From Paenibacillus glycanilyticus NBRC 16618 (lineage in GTDB: Bacteria > Bacillota > Bacilli > Paenibacillales > Paenibacillaceae): 64,000 nucleotides of DNA. This document shows, piece after piece, positions 51,419 through 60,053 of this stretch (its first letter is position 1; every line of letters starts with the position of its first letter). The stretch lies in assembly GCF_004000805.1 (NCBI RefSeq), contig NZ_BILY01000002.1:124001-188000 (forward strand). Direction: 5' to 3'. The translations under genes and the position numbers were made by a program. Below the pieces are notes generated by a model, which saw only the letters and a program-made list of their open reading frames with translations, did no database searches and was not told the origin of the DNA.

Positions 51419-52060
51419 ATGCATCTAAAAAAGCTCAAGGGAAAGGCACAAGAGAGGCTAAAGCAAGGACACGCTCATGCCGAAAGATTGTTCTTAAAAA
51501 ACGTATGGTTTCCTGCTTTTCGTAACTTTGAGAACTTGCATCCGGAGTACGAGGTTGCTGACTTTCGTGATGGTACCAGGTATCTTGACTTTGCTTACCT
51601 CAAATACCCGCTTAAATTAAATATAGAGATTGATGGGTTTGGACCTCATTCATCTCAAGCTAGCCGTAACCATTTCTCCGATGATCGCATCCGGCAAAAT
51701 CATTTGGTTATTGACGGCTGGAGGATTCTACGTTTCTCCTATGACGATATCTGCGACAGGCCACGGATGTGCGAACAAGTGGTGCAGCAGTTTATGAGCA
51801 CTTGGTTAGACCGGCATTACCTGGAACGTTCATCAGATGAAATCATCCGGCACGAAGTATTGAGACTGGCTCTGCGTACTGAAAGACCACTTCGCGCTCG
51901 CCAGGTAAGTACTTACCTTACCGTTCACATTGAAACGGCACGCTCCATTTTAAGAGAGATGGCAAAGCTCAACCTGCTGCTTCCTTGCGGCGAAGGAAAA
52001 CAGCGCGTTCATTCTTACGTCGTAAACAAGGAAAACCTGGACGATCGAATCATTCACTAA
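51419..52060 (+). CDS. DUF559-like PD-(D/E)XK protein with C-terminal helical domain
   Basis: A 213-residue protein of a type common in Paenibacillus. The middle resembles Vsr/DUF559 nucleases: HPEYEVADFRDGTRYLDFAYLKYPLKLNIEIDGFGPH, with Asp and E-x-D in the nuclease-like positions, then NHLVIDGWRILRFSYDDI. The last 80 residues look like a winged helix (ALRTERPLRARQVSTYL). Cleavage activity is not proven; a regulatory role is possible. AAAGGAG at 51367-51373 is too far from ATG 51419 but 9 bases before an in-frame ATA at 51383, which would give MSFESVHQKWYEMH at the front, as I recall for the family. So the true start may be ATA 51383. Confidence 0.7.
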   Translation: MHLKKLKGKAQERLKQGHAHAERLFLKNVWFPAFRNFENLHPEYEVADFRDGTRYLDFAYLKYPLKLNIEIDGFGPHSSQASRNHFSDDRIRQNHLVIDGWRILRFSYDDICDRPRMCEQVVQQFMSTWLDRHYLERSSDEIIRHEVLRLALRTERPLRARQVSTYLTVHIETARSILREMAKLNLLLPCGEGKQRVHSYVVNKENLDDRIIH

Positions 52061-52090
52061 AAGAGCGAGAACTGCTCTTGGAAGATAAAA

Positions 52091-52121
52091 AAAGCGCATC
52101 ATCCCAAGGATGATGCGCTTT
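52091..52121 (-). terminator. Terminator after pepF
   Basis: A 14-base perfect stem (AAAGCGCATCATCC / GGATGATGCGCTTT) with CAA loop is followed on the minus strand by TTTTT. It is shared by converging genes. Confidence 0.87.
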
Positions 52122-52130
52122 CCCCAATAT

Positions 52131-53915
52131 CTATTCCGTCAATTCCAGGAACAAGTCGATATCTTTCGTTGTAAGCTCAACCGCTTCGCGCCAGAAATCG
52201 GCCTCTTCGAGGTTGACGCCAAGATGCTTCTTCGCCAAGTCCTCCACCGTCATGCGGCCGGTATCGCGCAGAAGCTGCACGTAACGCTCCGCGAATGCCG
52301 GCCCTTCCTGCAGCGCTCGCGCATAGATTCCGGCGCTGAACAGGTAGCCAAACGTGTACGGGAAGTTGTAGAACGGTACGCTGGTAATATAGAAGTGAAG
52401 CTTGGATGCCCAGAAATGCGGGTGCAGCTCGCCTAACGCTCCGCTGAACGCTTCGCGCTGCGCCTCTTCCATCAGGCTGTTCAGCTTCTCGACCGGTACG
52501 ATACCTTGCTTGCGCTCCTCATAGAAACGCGTCTCGAATAATACCCGGGCATGAATGTTCATAAAGAAGGCAACCGCGTTCTGGATTTTGTCCTCCAGGA
52601 GGCCCAGCTTTTCTTCGCGATCAATAGCAGACTTCATGGCCGAATCCGATACGATCAGCTCGGCAAACGTCGAGGCCGTCTCCGCCACATTCATCGCGTA
52701 TTCCTGGGACAGCGCCGGCAAATCGTCCATGACATATTGGTGGTACGCATGTCCAAGCTCATGGGCAAGCGTCGAAACGTTATCCGCAGTACCCGAGTAA
52801 GTCATGAAAATCCGCGTCTGACGGCTCTTAGGGAAAGAGGTACAGAAACCGCCAGGGCGCTTACCCGCACGGTCTTCCGCTTCGATCCAAGCGTCCCGGA
52901 AGGCCACTTCCGAGAAATCCGCCATATCCGGGCTAAACTTGCGGAACTGCTCCACGATAAATTTCGCGCCTTCGTCAAAGCTTATTGTTCGCGCAGAAGA
53001 ACCAAGCGGCGCGCTGACATCATGCCAATCCAGCTTCTCAAGACCCAGCAGCTTCGCCTTCCGTTCCAGATAACGGACCAGCTTCGGCTTGCCTTCGTTG
53101 ATCGCCGACCACATCGCGTTGAAGGTATCTTCGGACATCCGGTTAATTTGCAGCGGCTCCTTCAGCACCGAGTCCCAGCCGCGTTTGCCGTACAGCTTCA
53201 GCCTGAAGCCAGCGAGACGGTTAAGCGCATCCGCACAGAGCTCCGCCGCATCGCCCCACTCGCGTTCCCATTCGGCAAAAGCACGGATACGGACCGAACG
53301 ATTGCCGTCCGACAACCGGTTAAACATTTGTCCGGCAGAGAGAATCTTCTCTTCCCCGTTCTCGCCGATATCCGTAAACTTCGCACGGGATACAATCAGA
53401 TCGTACAGAGCCCCCCAGCCGTGATAGCCGTCAACCGCCAGATCGCCGGCAAGCGCTTCAAGCTCAGGCGCAAGCTTTTCCTTCGCCAGCTCGCGGCGTT
53501 CGGATAAGCTGAATGCAACCTCACCAAGCGATCCGTCGCTAACGATACCGGCCCATTCCTCATCGCCAATCTGGCGAAGCTCATTATCGTAACGCGTTAA
53601 TGCTCCAAGCAGCTTCGCGCTGATCGTTTTTACGCGGTCGCTTAGGCCGCTCGCCGCGGAGTCTTTCATATTTTGTGCCTGCAGGCATTCAACGAACGAT
53701 TCCGATTGACGCAGACGGATCAGCACGGACTGCAGAATAGCCGTCGTGTCTTCAATCTTTTTCTTGGTCTCCAGGGAACTGTCGGACAGCAGCCGGTCCA
53801 GCTCGGCCACATCCTTCTCGATGCCGGCCAATTCACTGGCGAAAGCGGCCGAACCCGAGCCTCCTTCATAAAACGTCTCCAAATCCCATTTCATTGGATA
53901 ATTGCTAGTCGCCAT
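52131..53915 (-). CDS. pepF: M3 family oligoendopeptidase F
   Basis: A 594-residue cytosolic zinc metallopeptidase that degrades oligopeptides. The zinc site is in STLAHELGHAYHQY (HExxH) near residue 375 with the third ligand Glu in MNVAETASTFAE about 25 residues on. A helical N-terminal half is typical of the M3B group. Start ATG 53915 is preceded by GAGAGGAACGG. It is a single gene. Confidence 0.93.
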   Translation of the reverse strand: MATSNYPMKWDLETFYEGGSGSAAFASELAGIEKDVAELDRLLSDSSLETKKKIEDTTAILQSVLIRLRQSESFVECLQAQNMKDSAASGLSDRVKTISAKLLGALTRYDNELRQIGDEEWAGIVSDGSLGEVAFSLSERRELAKEKLAPELEALAGDLAVDGYHGWGALYDLIVSRAKFTDIGENGEEKILSAGQMFNRLSDGNRSVRIRAFAEWEREWGDAAELCADALNRLAGFRLKLYGKRGWDSVLKEPLQINRMSEDTFNAMWSAINEGKPKLVRYLERKAKLLGLEKLDWHDVSAPLGSSARTISFDEGAKFIVEQFRKFSPDMADFSEVAFRDAWIEAEDRAGKRPGGFCTSFPKSRQTRIFMTYSGTADNVSTLAHELGHAYHQYVMDDLPALSQEYAMNVAETASTFAELIVSDSAMKSAIDREEKLGLLEDKIQNAVAFFMNIHARVLFETRFYEERKQGIVPVEKLNSLMEEAQREAFSGALGELHPHFWASKLHFYITSVPFYNFPYTFGYLFSAGIYARALQEGPAFAERYVQLLRDTGRMTVEDLAKKHLGVNLEEADFWREAVELTTKDIDLFLELTE

Positions 53916-54006
53916 TCAACCGTTCCTCTCCTTCGTCGTTCGTATTGGCCTTCCTTATGTAAGCCTTCAATAGAAAAAACCGCCACAAAAAGATCGACAA
54001 ATAAAT

Positions 54007-54036
54007 TTGCGCAATCTTGCTTCAGCGGTGTATAAC
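54007..54036 (+). promoter_or_regulatory. Promoter of the yycC-like gene
   Basis: TTGCGC (54007-54012) and TATAAC (54031-54036) are 18 bases apart with TG directly before the -10. It lies 32 bases before the start codon. Confidence 0.5.
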
Positions 54037-54067
54037 TTAATTATATCCAGATTGGAGGAATAACACC

Positions 54068-54259
54068 ATGTCACAACCCTTGCAAATTTCACCCGAAACC
54101 GCAATCAAGTTGTCCAAGCAGCTTGGCGTGCCGCTCGAGCATTTAATGCATATGCCTAAACATATATTACTGCAGAAGCTCACCGAACTAGCAAAAGCGG
54201 AAGCAGAGGCGGGTAAGCCGTCTGAATCCGCTCCCGGTACGGAGGAGTCGTCCTCATGA
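54068..54259 (+). CDS. YycC-like small protein
   Basis: A 63-residue acidic protein: LQISPETAIKLSKQLGVPLEHLMHMPKHILLQKL, then a disordered Ala/Glu/Ser tail. The first 45 residues match my memory of Bacillus YycC, whose function is unknown. TTGGAGGAATAAC precedes the ATG. The stop overlaps the next ATG by 4 bases. Confidence 0.75.
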   Translation: MSQPLQISPETAIKLSKQLGVPLEHLMHMPKHILLQKLTELAKAEAEAGKPSESAPGTEESSS

Positions 54260-54498
54260 TTCCGTTCGAGAGGACTTGGCCCTATGACATTGTGATGAAG
54301 GACGTTTACGTTCCCAGCTGCCCCTTCTGCAGCAGCGAGAACGTACTCATCCCTCTTCGCGTGCGGGAAATCGAGGACATTCAGCACGGGAAGAAAAAGC
54401 TGCTAGTCTTCCCGTGCTGCCATAACAAAGTTACGGTCCTCGATATGGATCAAGACTATATGCTGACGGATCAGCGGCTCCGCAAGCTGAGCCATTAA
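54256..54498 (+). CDS. Small zinc-ribbon-like protein
   Basis: An 80-residue protein with CPFC near residue 22 and PCCHNK near residue 53, which together could bind zinc. The rest is ENVLIPLRVREIEDI and LDMDQDYMLTDQRLRKL. It is translationally coupled to the yycC-like gene. I do not recognise a characterised family; function unknown. Confidence 0.7.
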   Translation: MIPFERTWPYDIVMKDVYVPSCPFCSSENVLIPLRVREIEDIQHGKKKLLVFPCCHNKVTVLDMDQDYMLTDQRLRKLSH

Positions 54499-54513
54499 TG
54501 CAGGACAAGCCAA

Positions 54514-55245
54514 TTATGCCGTCGTTTGCACGGGAGACTCAGTATCTCCCGTCGCAGCGGCCGGCGATACCGGCTGCCCTTGCTCCATCTGTTCCCGAAT
54601 AAGCTGCCACTGCTCGCGGCTCCGGCGGATCATCGCCTCATCCATAATGCGTTTGTCGCTGACAATGCGCGAGAACCATTTTACCGCTTCCGACAGCTCG
54701 CCCGTTCGCCGGTTGAGTTCTCCGATGATGTACATCAGCTTCGCATTGTTTAATTGCGAGCCTTCTTCCTCGTAGACCTTGATATATGCCTGGAGAGCGA
54801 ACCGCATGAATCGCAGCTCCTCCTGCTGATTTCCCTCGTAACGGTATAACCATGCAATATGATGCAAAATACCCGCTATAACTCTTGGCTTTTCCTCAAC
54901 CGCCTGCGCCGACAATAAGGCCAGCTTGTACACCTTCATCGCCTGCGCCGCATCGCGTTCGCCGCCGTAATCGTAAGGAGTCCAGCGTGAGCCGATCTGC
55001 TCCAAATAATTTTTGCGCTGCCGCTCGGTAAGCCTTTGCGTACCATTCTCCGTTGTTGCAAATCCGCAAGTCGGACAGACCCGGACCACGTAAAACTCCG
55101 GATTTGCTTCCGCCCGGTAATAACCGCAAAAATCAGAATCGATAGCCACCGCTTTTTTAAAGCTTGGGCGAACCCGTGATGTCGTAAAGATGGTCTCACA
55201 GCAAATGCAATTCATCTTTGTCTGATAGAGCGGCTCCATGCCCAT
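54514..55245 (-). CDS. DUF2225 family protein
   Basis: A 243-residue protein with an N-terminal metal-binding part (MNCICCETIFTTSRV and VCPTCGFATTENG, two Cys pairs) and a TPR-like helical remainder (YKLALLSAQ, AWLYRYEGNQQEELRFM, YIIGELNRRTGELSEAVKWFSRI). This is the DUF2225 layout; function unknown, possibly a protein-protein scaffold. The start may be ATG 55245 or 55239, both near AGGAG. It ends 15 bases from the converging zinc-ribbon gene. Confidence 0.85.
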   Translation of the reverse strand: MGMEPLYQTKMNCICCETIFTTSRVRPSFKKAVAIDSDFCGYYRAEANPEFYVVRVCPTCGFATTENGTQRLTERQRKNYLEQIGSRWTPYDYGGERDAAQAMKVYKLALLSAQAVEEKPRVIAGILHHIAWLYRYEGNQQEELRFMRFALQAYIKVYEEEGSQLNNAKLMYIIGELNRRTGELSEAVKWFSRIVSDKRIMDEAMIRRSREQWQLIREQMEQGQPVSPAAATGDTESPVQTTA

Positions 55246-55252
55246 CCATCTC

Positions 55253-55636
55253 CTATTCAGGTGTGTTCACAAAATGGTTGGCCGGACCTGACAGTCTCTC
55301 AATAATGTACGCTTGAAGCTCTTCATCGAGCCCGGAAGCCTCCTGCAGTGCCCGCTTCATGCAATCAAGCCAGGCTTCCGCATGCTTCGGCGTAATCGGA
55401 AAAGGCATATGCCGCGCCCGCATCATTGGATGGCCGTATTCATCGGAAAACAGCGTAGGTCCTCCAAAAAACTGAGTCAAAAACATAATCTGCTTCTCCA
55501 TAACGGGGATGATGTTTTCCGGAAATAGTGGACCAAGCAGCTCATGCGCCTGCACCTTAGGGTAAAAAGACTCAACGATTCGTCTTAAAGTCTCAGCTCC
55601 ACCAATCGCTTCATAAAGGCTTATATTCCTATTCAT
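55253..55636 (-). CDS. Group II truncated haemoglobin
   Basis: A 127-residue globin of the YjbI/trHbO type. It opens SLYEAIGGAETLRRIVESFYPKV, contains FLTQFFGGPTLFSDEYGHPMMRARHMPFPIT with the proximal His, and ends AEAWLDCMKRAL. Such proteins bind oxygen or react with peroxide/NO. ATG 55636 is about 12 bases after GGAG; longer readings begin in the upstream terminator area. It ends 8 bases before the DUF2225 start on the same strand, so they are likely cotranscribed. Confidence 0.88.
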   Translation of the reverse strand: MNRNISLYEAIGGAETLRRIVESFYPKVQAHELLGPLFPENIIPVMEKQIMFLTQFFGGPTLFSDEYGHPMMRARHMPFPITPKHAEAWLDCMKRALQEASGLDEELQAYIIERLSGPANHFVNTPE

Positions 55637-55680
55637 CGTCAATTTCATCTCCATCGTGTAGGTATTTAGTATTATAACAT

Positions 55681-55711
55681 AAAAAAAACCCCGCATCGTC
55701 ACCAATGCGGG
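55681..55711 (-). terminator. Terminator after the small membrane protein gene
   Basis: CCCGCAT and ATGCGGG arms are followed on the minus strand by GTTTTTTTT. Confidence 0.85.
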
Positions 55712-55735
55712 ATTATTATTGATTAGCTGCAACGA

Positions 55736-55828
55736 TTAACCTTCGTAGTCCTCTTCTCCCGGTGCTGTCAGTGATTCTCGGATGACATACACAAACGCAC
55801 AGACCAGAATGCCAGCGATTATACTCAT
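55736..55828 (-). CDS. Small single-span membrane protein (30 residues)
   Basis: MSIIAGILVCAFVYVIRES followed by a short acidic tail (LTAPGEEDYEG). It has one membrane helix, GGAG 8 bases before ATG 55828 (an alternative ATG at 55834), and its own terminator. It is not similar to anything I recognise. The tidy expression signals argue that it is a real gene. Confidence 0.6.
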   Translation of the reverse strand: MSIIAGILVCAFVYVIRESLTAPGEEDYEG

Positions 55829-56045
55829 TATCATCACTCCAAGCCTTCAAAGGTAACTCCATTGTAACATAAAAAAACGGACCGTCCAGCCCTTTTTGCA
55901 AGCGTTTTCTTAGAATTATGAAAAAAATTTTCTATAGCTAAAACCAGCCTGTAGTGATGGATGTCCTCCTTTCTTCATATACCTCATGTAGGGGTTGTAC
56001 ATTTTGCTTTTCCGCATGTCCCAAAGTCCAAAGGAGGACGCATCC

Positions 56046-57104
56046 ATGCTCCGAACGCTTACCCGGCCGGCCTCGATAACCGGCCTTATCGCTTTGCTCA
56101 TCGTCCTGCTGATGGCCGTGTTCCCCTCCCAAACTCTCGAGTCGGCGCTGCGGGGATTATCGATATGGTGGCAGGTCTTATTCCCGGCCCTTTTCCCTTT
56201 CTTCGTCATTTCCGAGCTGCTGCTCGGCTTCGGGATTGTCCATTTCTTCGGCAAGCTGCTCGATCCGCTAATGAGGCCGTTATTCCGCCTGCCAGGCATC
56301 GGAAGCTTCGTCGTTACGATGGGGTATGTATCCGGCTATCCGGTTGGGGCAAGGCTTACCGCCCAACTATGGGAGCAAGGCCTTGTCAAACGCGCCGAAG
56401 GCGAGCGGCTTGTCGCTTTTACGACAACTTCGGATCCGATCTTTCTGATTGGTGCGGTGTCGGTCGGTTTTTTCCATAATGCCGCACTCGCTCCCGTGCT
56501 TGCAGCCGCCCACTATGGCGGAGCTTTTATTATCGGACTTTTCATGCGGTTCCATGACCGCCACGAGCCGGTTACCGAATCTCTAAGGCGAACGCCTTCA
56601 CGCCGGAGCTCCCGGCTGGTTGAAGCAACCAAAGCGATGCATGAAGCCAGGCTTATGGATGGCCGAAGCCTCGGCAAGCTGCTGCAGGACAGCATTCAAT
56701 CCGCGCTGCGCCTCATGATGGTTGTAGGCGGGCTTGTCGTTTTTTTCTCCGTCGTGATGGAGCTGCTCACTCATGCGGGCATCGTTGAGGCATTGGCCGA
56801 AGGGCTGCGGTTATTATTCGGCGCCGTTGGGCTTCCTGCAAAGCTTGCCGACGCCGTCGTGTTTGGCTTATTCGAGGTCACCCTTGGCGCGCGGGCTGCG
56901 GGGGAAGCAGGTACCGGGCTGATGCATCAGGCCGCTATAGCCGCTTGGATTTTGTCCTGGGGAGGGCTTTCCGTGCATGCCCAGGTGCTCAGCCTGCTAA
57001 GCCGTACCGACCTGCGATACATGCCGCTTATGTTGGCCCGCCTTGCTCATGCTTTTATCTCCGTTGCTCTCGTTTATCTGCTGTGGGGATGGCTCGCACC
57101 TTAA
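56046..57104 (+). CDS. ylbJ: Sporulation integral membrane protein YlbJ
   Basis: A 352-residue membrane protein with about eight to ten helices, needed for spore cortex formation in Bacillus. Recognisable segments are LFPALFPFFVISELLLGFG, VVTMGYVSGYPVGARLTAQL (nucleoside-recognition/Gate-like domain) and a second Gate-like half with VVGGLVVFFSVVMELL. ATG 56046 follows AAAGGAGGACG at a good distance. It supports a spore-former. Confidence 0.9.
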   Translation: MLRTLTRPASITGLIALLIVLLMAVFPSQTLESALRGLSIWWQVLFPALFPFFVISELLLGFGIVHFFGKLLDPLMRPLFRLPGIGSFVVTMGYVSGYPVGARLTAQLWEQGLVKRAEGERLVAFTTTSDPIFLIGAVSVGFFHNAALAPVLAAAHYGGAFIIGLFMRFHDRHEPVTESLRRTPSRRSSRLVEATKAMHEARLMDGRSLGKLLQDSIQSALRLMMVVGGLVVFFSVVMELLTHAGIVEALAEGLRLLFGAVGLPAKLADAVVFGLFEVTLGARAAGEAGTGLMHQAAIAAWILSWGGLSVHAQVLSLLSRTDLRYMPLMLARLAHAFISVALVYLLWGWLAP

Positions 57105-57188
57105 ACTTTTGTATCGGCGTTGAATTTGAAGCCATATTCCTATATCATCATAGTATCTTTGCAATAGGCCGGAAGGGGTTTAAATTTC

Positions 57189-57977
57189 TTGAAATACGCA
57201 GTCATCGATCGTGGCGATCAATTATCGAAATCATTGGCGGAGCGATTCCATCAACTGGCGGCAGAACGCGGACTCACGCGTCATGACGACATGCCGGACA
57301 TCATTGTGTCCATCGGCGGAGACGGAACGCTGCTCCAGGCTTTCCACAAATATACCGACCGGGTAACCGATGTATCCTTTGTTGGTATTCATACGGGCCA
57401 TCTGGGCTTTTACGCCGACTGGAAAGCAGATGAATTAGAGACGCTTGTCACCTTGATGGCGGAAGAAACGCCCCATCTCGTCCGTTATCCGCTTGCGGAA
57501 ATCGCGGTGGAAACCGATGAGCAGAACTATTATTACCTGGCATTAAACGAATTTACGTTAAAAGGCGTTGACGCTACCCTTGTCGTACAGCTTAGCGTTA
57601 ACGATGAGTCTTTCGAAATGTTCCGGGGCGACGGGATTGTCATCTCCACTCCGTCAGGGAGCACCGCTTATAACAAGAGCGTTGGCGGCGCTATCGTGCA
57701 CCCGTCCATTGAATCGCTGCAGATAGCAGAGATCGCATCGATTAACAATCGCGTGTACCGGACGCTTGGATCGTCGTTCCTGCTGCCGCAGCATCATCAT
57801 TGCGATATTATCTCGAAAAAGGAACAACGTCTGCTGCTTACGATCGATCATCTCAGCCTTCAACGGACCGATATCCGCTCCATCCGCTGCAGCGTCTCTA
57901 CCCGCAAAGTCAGCTTTGCAAGGTACCGTCCGTTCCCGTTCTGGAACCGCGTCCGCGATGCGTTTGTTGATATGTGA
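57189..57977 (+). CDS. NAD kinase
   Basis: A 262-residue enzyme phosphorylating NAD to NADP. Motifs: DIIVSIGGDGTLLQAFHKY (GGDG) near residue 40, GIHTGHLGFYADW near 75, and FRGDGIVISTPSGSTAYNKS near 140, followed by VHPSIESLQIAEIASINNR. It has a TTG start, with AAGGGG about 9 bases upstream. It is the PpnK type with catalytic Asp in GGDG. Confidence 0.92.
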   Translation: MKYAVIDRGDQLSKSLAERFHQLAAERGLTRHDDMPDIIVSIGGDGTLLQAFHKYTDRVTDVSFVGIHTGHLGFYADWKADELETLVTLMAEETPHLVRYPLAEIAVETDEQNYYYLALNEFTLKGVDATLVVQLSVNDESFEMFRGDGIVISTPSGSTAYNKSVGGAIVHPSIESLQIAEIASINNRVYRTLGSSFLLPQHHHCDIISKKEQRLLLTIDHLSLQRTDIRSIRCSVSTRKVSFARYRPFPFWNRVRDAFVDM

Positions 57978-58111
57978 GAAAACCTCTATCGAAGCCCTTC
58001 GAAGATGATCGACCGCGTTTAGAGGCAGGTTTTATCGCCAAAACAGAATTTCAGTTTTCACCTTTCGTGGAACTTGTAAATTCTATAGTGGTGAGAAAAT
58101 CTCAATATAAA

Positions 58112-58154
58112 AAAGGGCTGTCCACTGGTCTCGATGACCTGCGGACAGCCCTTT
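58112..58154 (-). terminator. Terminator after the YutD-like gene
   Basis: A 12-base stem (AAAGGGCTGTCC / GGACAGCCCTTT) lies 9 bases beyond the stop, with a T-run on the minus strand. Confidence 0.83.
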
Positions 58155-58162
58155 CGTTATGT

Positions 58163-58984
58163 TTATGGACGGCTGCTTTGCTCTTTGTTGCTGTTGTTAT
58201 CCCTGTTGTTATCTCGGTTGTTATCTCGGTTGTTATCTCGGTTGTTATCTCTGTTGTTATCTCGGTTGTTAACTTTGTTGCTCTCCCTGTTTCTGTCCCG
58301 CTCTCCGCGTTCTCCCCGCTCTCGCTTAGGGCCGGACGGAGAATGAACCACTGCTTGCTCGGATGCTGCGGCGACATCCTTGTTCGCAGCCGGTCTAATC
58401 GGCTTCTTGCCGTTAGAACGATAGCTTCTGCGGTGCTGATCTTTCCCGCTGCGCTGCTGATGATGCTGGCCATGCTGTCGGGATGGCTGCTGCTGTTGCT
58501 GCTGGGAATCCTCAGCGTGACGTCCGGCGCCTCTGCCCGCAGCCGCGCTTTCCCTTGCGGCTGCCGCGGCACCAGCCAGTACGGCATCCGCAAGCGAGGA
58601 AGCGCCAACCTCCTGCTCGTCCTCGGCATCAGTCTTGTCCTGCTCGTAAGTATCCTGTTTCGAAGAAGCTTCCTGCTCATCTCCCGCCTCTTCATCCGGG
58701 GATTTTGCAGCCGTACCGGTCTTCTCCAGAACGAAATACGGGCAGCCGAAATTGCAGTATTCGTTAATATAATCGGACATTCCGGAGTACGCGCTGTCCT
58801 TCGTTGCCTTCATATGATTATCGCGGAAAAAGCCCTTCAGGCGCAGCTGGCTGTAACCCCAGTCGCCAATAATAAAATCGTAGCGTTCCAAAACTTCGCT
58901 GTAACGATCCTTGAACGCATCCGCGTTCCAGCCGTTACGATTTTCATGAATTAGTTCATATATTTTGCCGCCAATTTGGATCAA
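58163..58984 (-). CDS. YutD family protein with long low-complexity tail
   Basis: A 273-residue protein. Residues about 1-90 are the YutD/DUF1027 domain: GGKIYELIHENRNGWNADAFKDRY, YDFIIGDWGYSQLRLKGFF and EYCNFGCPYFVLEK, which in Bacillus makes up nearly the whole protein (about 100 residues). The rest is disordered: acidic, then Ala-rich, then Gln-rich (six Gln), Arg-rich and ending with six RDNN repeats coded by 12-base tandem repeats. Function unknown. It lies upstream of nothing else on this strand but sits next to lipA, as in Bacillus. Confidence 0.82.
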   Translation of the reverse strand: MIQIGGKIYELIHENRNGWNADAFKDRYSEVLERYDFIIGDWGYSQLRLKGFFRDNHMKATKDSAYSGMSDYINEYCNFGCPYFVLEKTGTAAKSPDEEAGDEQEASSKQDTYEQDKTDAEDEQEVGASSLADAVLAGAAAAARESAAAGRGAGRHAEDSQQQQQQPSRQHGQHHQQRSGKDQHRRSYRSNGKKPIRPAANKDVAAASEQAVVHSPSGPKRERGERGERDRNRESNKVNNRDNNRDNNRDNNRDNNRDNNRDNNSNKEQSSRP

Positions 58985-59019
58985 TTCCGTTTCCCCTCTT
59001 TCGAATTCCCCAATAGAAG

Positions 59020-59922
59020 CTATACGTTGCTAAGCTCGCGTTCCTCTGCTTCGGCAGCCGAATCCGTCTGCTCATGGGCATGATAGGAGCTCCGTACCAG
59101 CGGCCCCGACTCGACATGGCGGAATCCGCGTTTGTAGCCCTCTTCCTTCAAGCTTTTGAATTCATCCGGGTGCACGTAACGTTCAATCGGCATGTGATTA
59201 GGCGTAGGCTGCAAATATTGACCCAGCGTCAAAATGTTGCAGTCTACCGCTCGAAGATCATCCATTGCCTGCAATACTTCTTCGTAAGTCTCGCCAACGC
59301 CAAGCATAATGCTGGATTTCGTCGGAATCTTCGGATTCATTTCCTTCGCGCGTCTTAGAAGCTCCAGGGATCTTCTGTATTTCGCTTTCGCGCGCACGCG
59401 GTTCGACATCCGCTCAACGGTCTCGATGTTATGGTTCAAAATGTCCGGCTTCGCATCCATAACGATCTTCAGCGACTCCTCGTTACCCATAAAATCGGGA
59501 ATAAGCACTTCTACTCGAGTGAATGGCATCCGCTCGCGAATAGCCTTGATCGTACCGGCAAAAATCGAAGCGCCGCCATCAGCCAAATCATCGCGGGCAA
59601 CGGATGTTACTACGCAGTGGCGAAGTCCCATTTGCTCCGCTGCTTCCGCTACGCGTTCCGGCTCTTGCAGATCAAGCTCCGTAGGAAGGCCTGTCTTCAC
59701 GGCACAGAAGCGGCAGGCGCGCGTACAAATATCCCCCAAAATCATAAAGGTTGCCGTACGATTGGACCAACACTCGTAAATATTCGGGCAACGCGCTTCC
59801 TCGCAGACGGTATGCAGCGTTTTGGTGCGCATCATGTCTTTGATTTCGGTGTAGTTGCCTTCGGTTGTAAGCTTTATTTTAAGCCAGTCCGGCTTTTTCA
59901 ATTTTTCTTTGTTTGATTTCAT
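59020..59922 (-). CDS. lipA: Lipoyl synthase
   Basis: A 300-residue radical SAM enzyme inserting sulfur into octanoyl-proteins to make lipoate. The auxiliary cluster motif is [12 protein letters not shown] near residue 46 and the radical [11 protein letters not shown] near residue 71. It also has [15 protein letters not shown], then [11 protein letters not shown] and a C-terminal VRSSYHA (Arg-Ser-Ser-Tyr) motif that binds the sulfur cluster. ATG 59922 follows AGGGA at 7 bases; a longer reading adds 15 unsupported residues. Confidence 0.95.
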   Translation of the reverse strand: MKSNKEKLKKPDWLKIKLTTEGNYTEIKDMMRTKTLHTVCEEARCPNIYECWSNRTATFMILGDICTRACRFCAVKTGLPTELDLQEPERVAEAAEQMGLRHCVVTSVARDDLADGGASIFAGTIKAIRERMPFTRVEVLIPDFMGNEESLKIVMDAKPDILNHNIETVERMSNRVRAKAKYRRSLELLRRAKEMNPKIPTKSSIMLGVGETYEEVLQAMDDLRAVDCNILTLGQYLQPTPNHMPIERYVHPDEFKSLKEEGYKRGFRHVESGPLVRSSYHAHEQTDSAAEAEERELSNV

Positions 59923-60053
59923 CTGGAATTCCCTGCTTTCACTTTCAATTGGACAGTCGAATCTCACCGTTTATTATAGCATAGTTCGGATAAAATCCAA
60001 TGATTTGCAAAACATAACGAATATTGCTTCGAGCTTTCGAAAGGGTGGAACGA

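Noticed and set aside
52551-53507. A 318-residue plus-strand frame opposite pepF
   Set aside because: It is antisense to the M3 peptidase and lacks motifs.
57974-58954. A 326-residue plus-strand frame with a Val/Ile-rich repetitive stretch opposite the YutD gene
   Set aside because: The hydrophobic repeat (VVISVVIS) is the reverse reading of the RDNN repeats; the minus strand carries the conserved YutD domain and a terminator.
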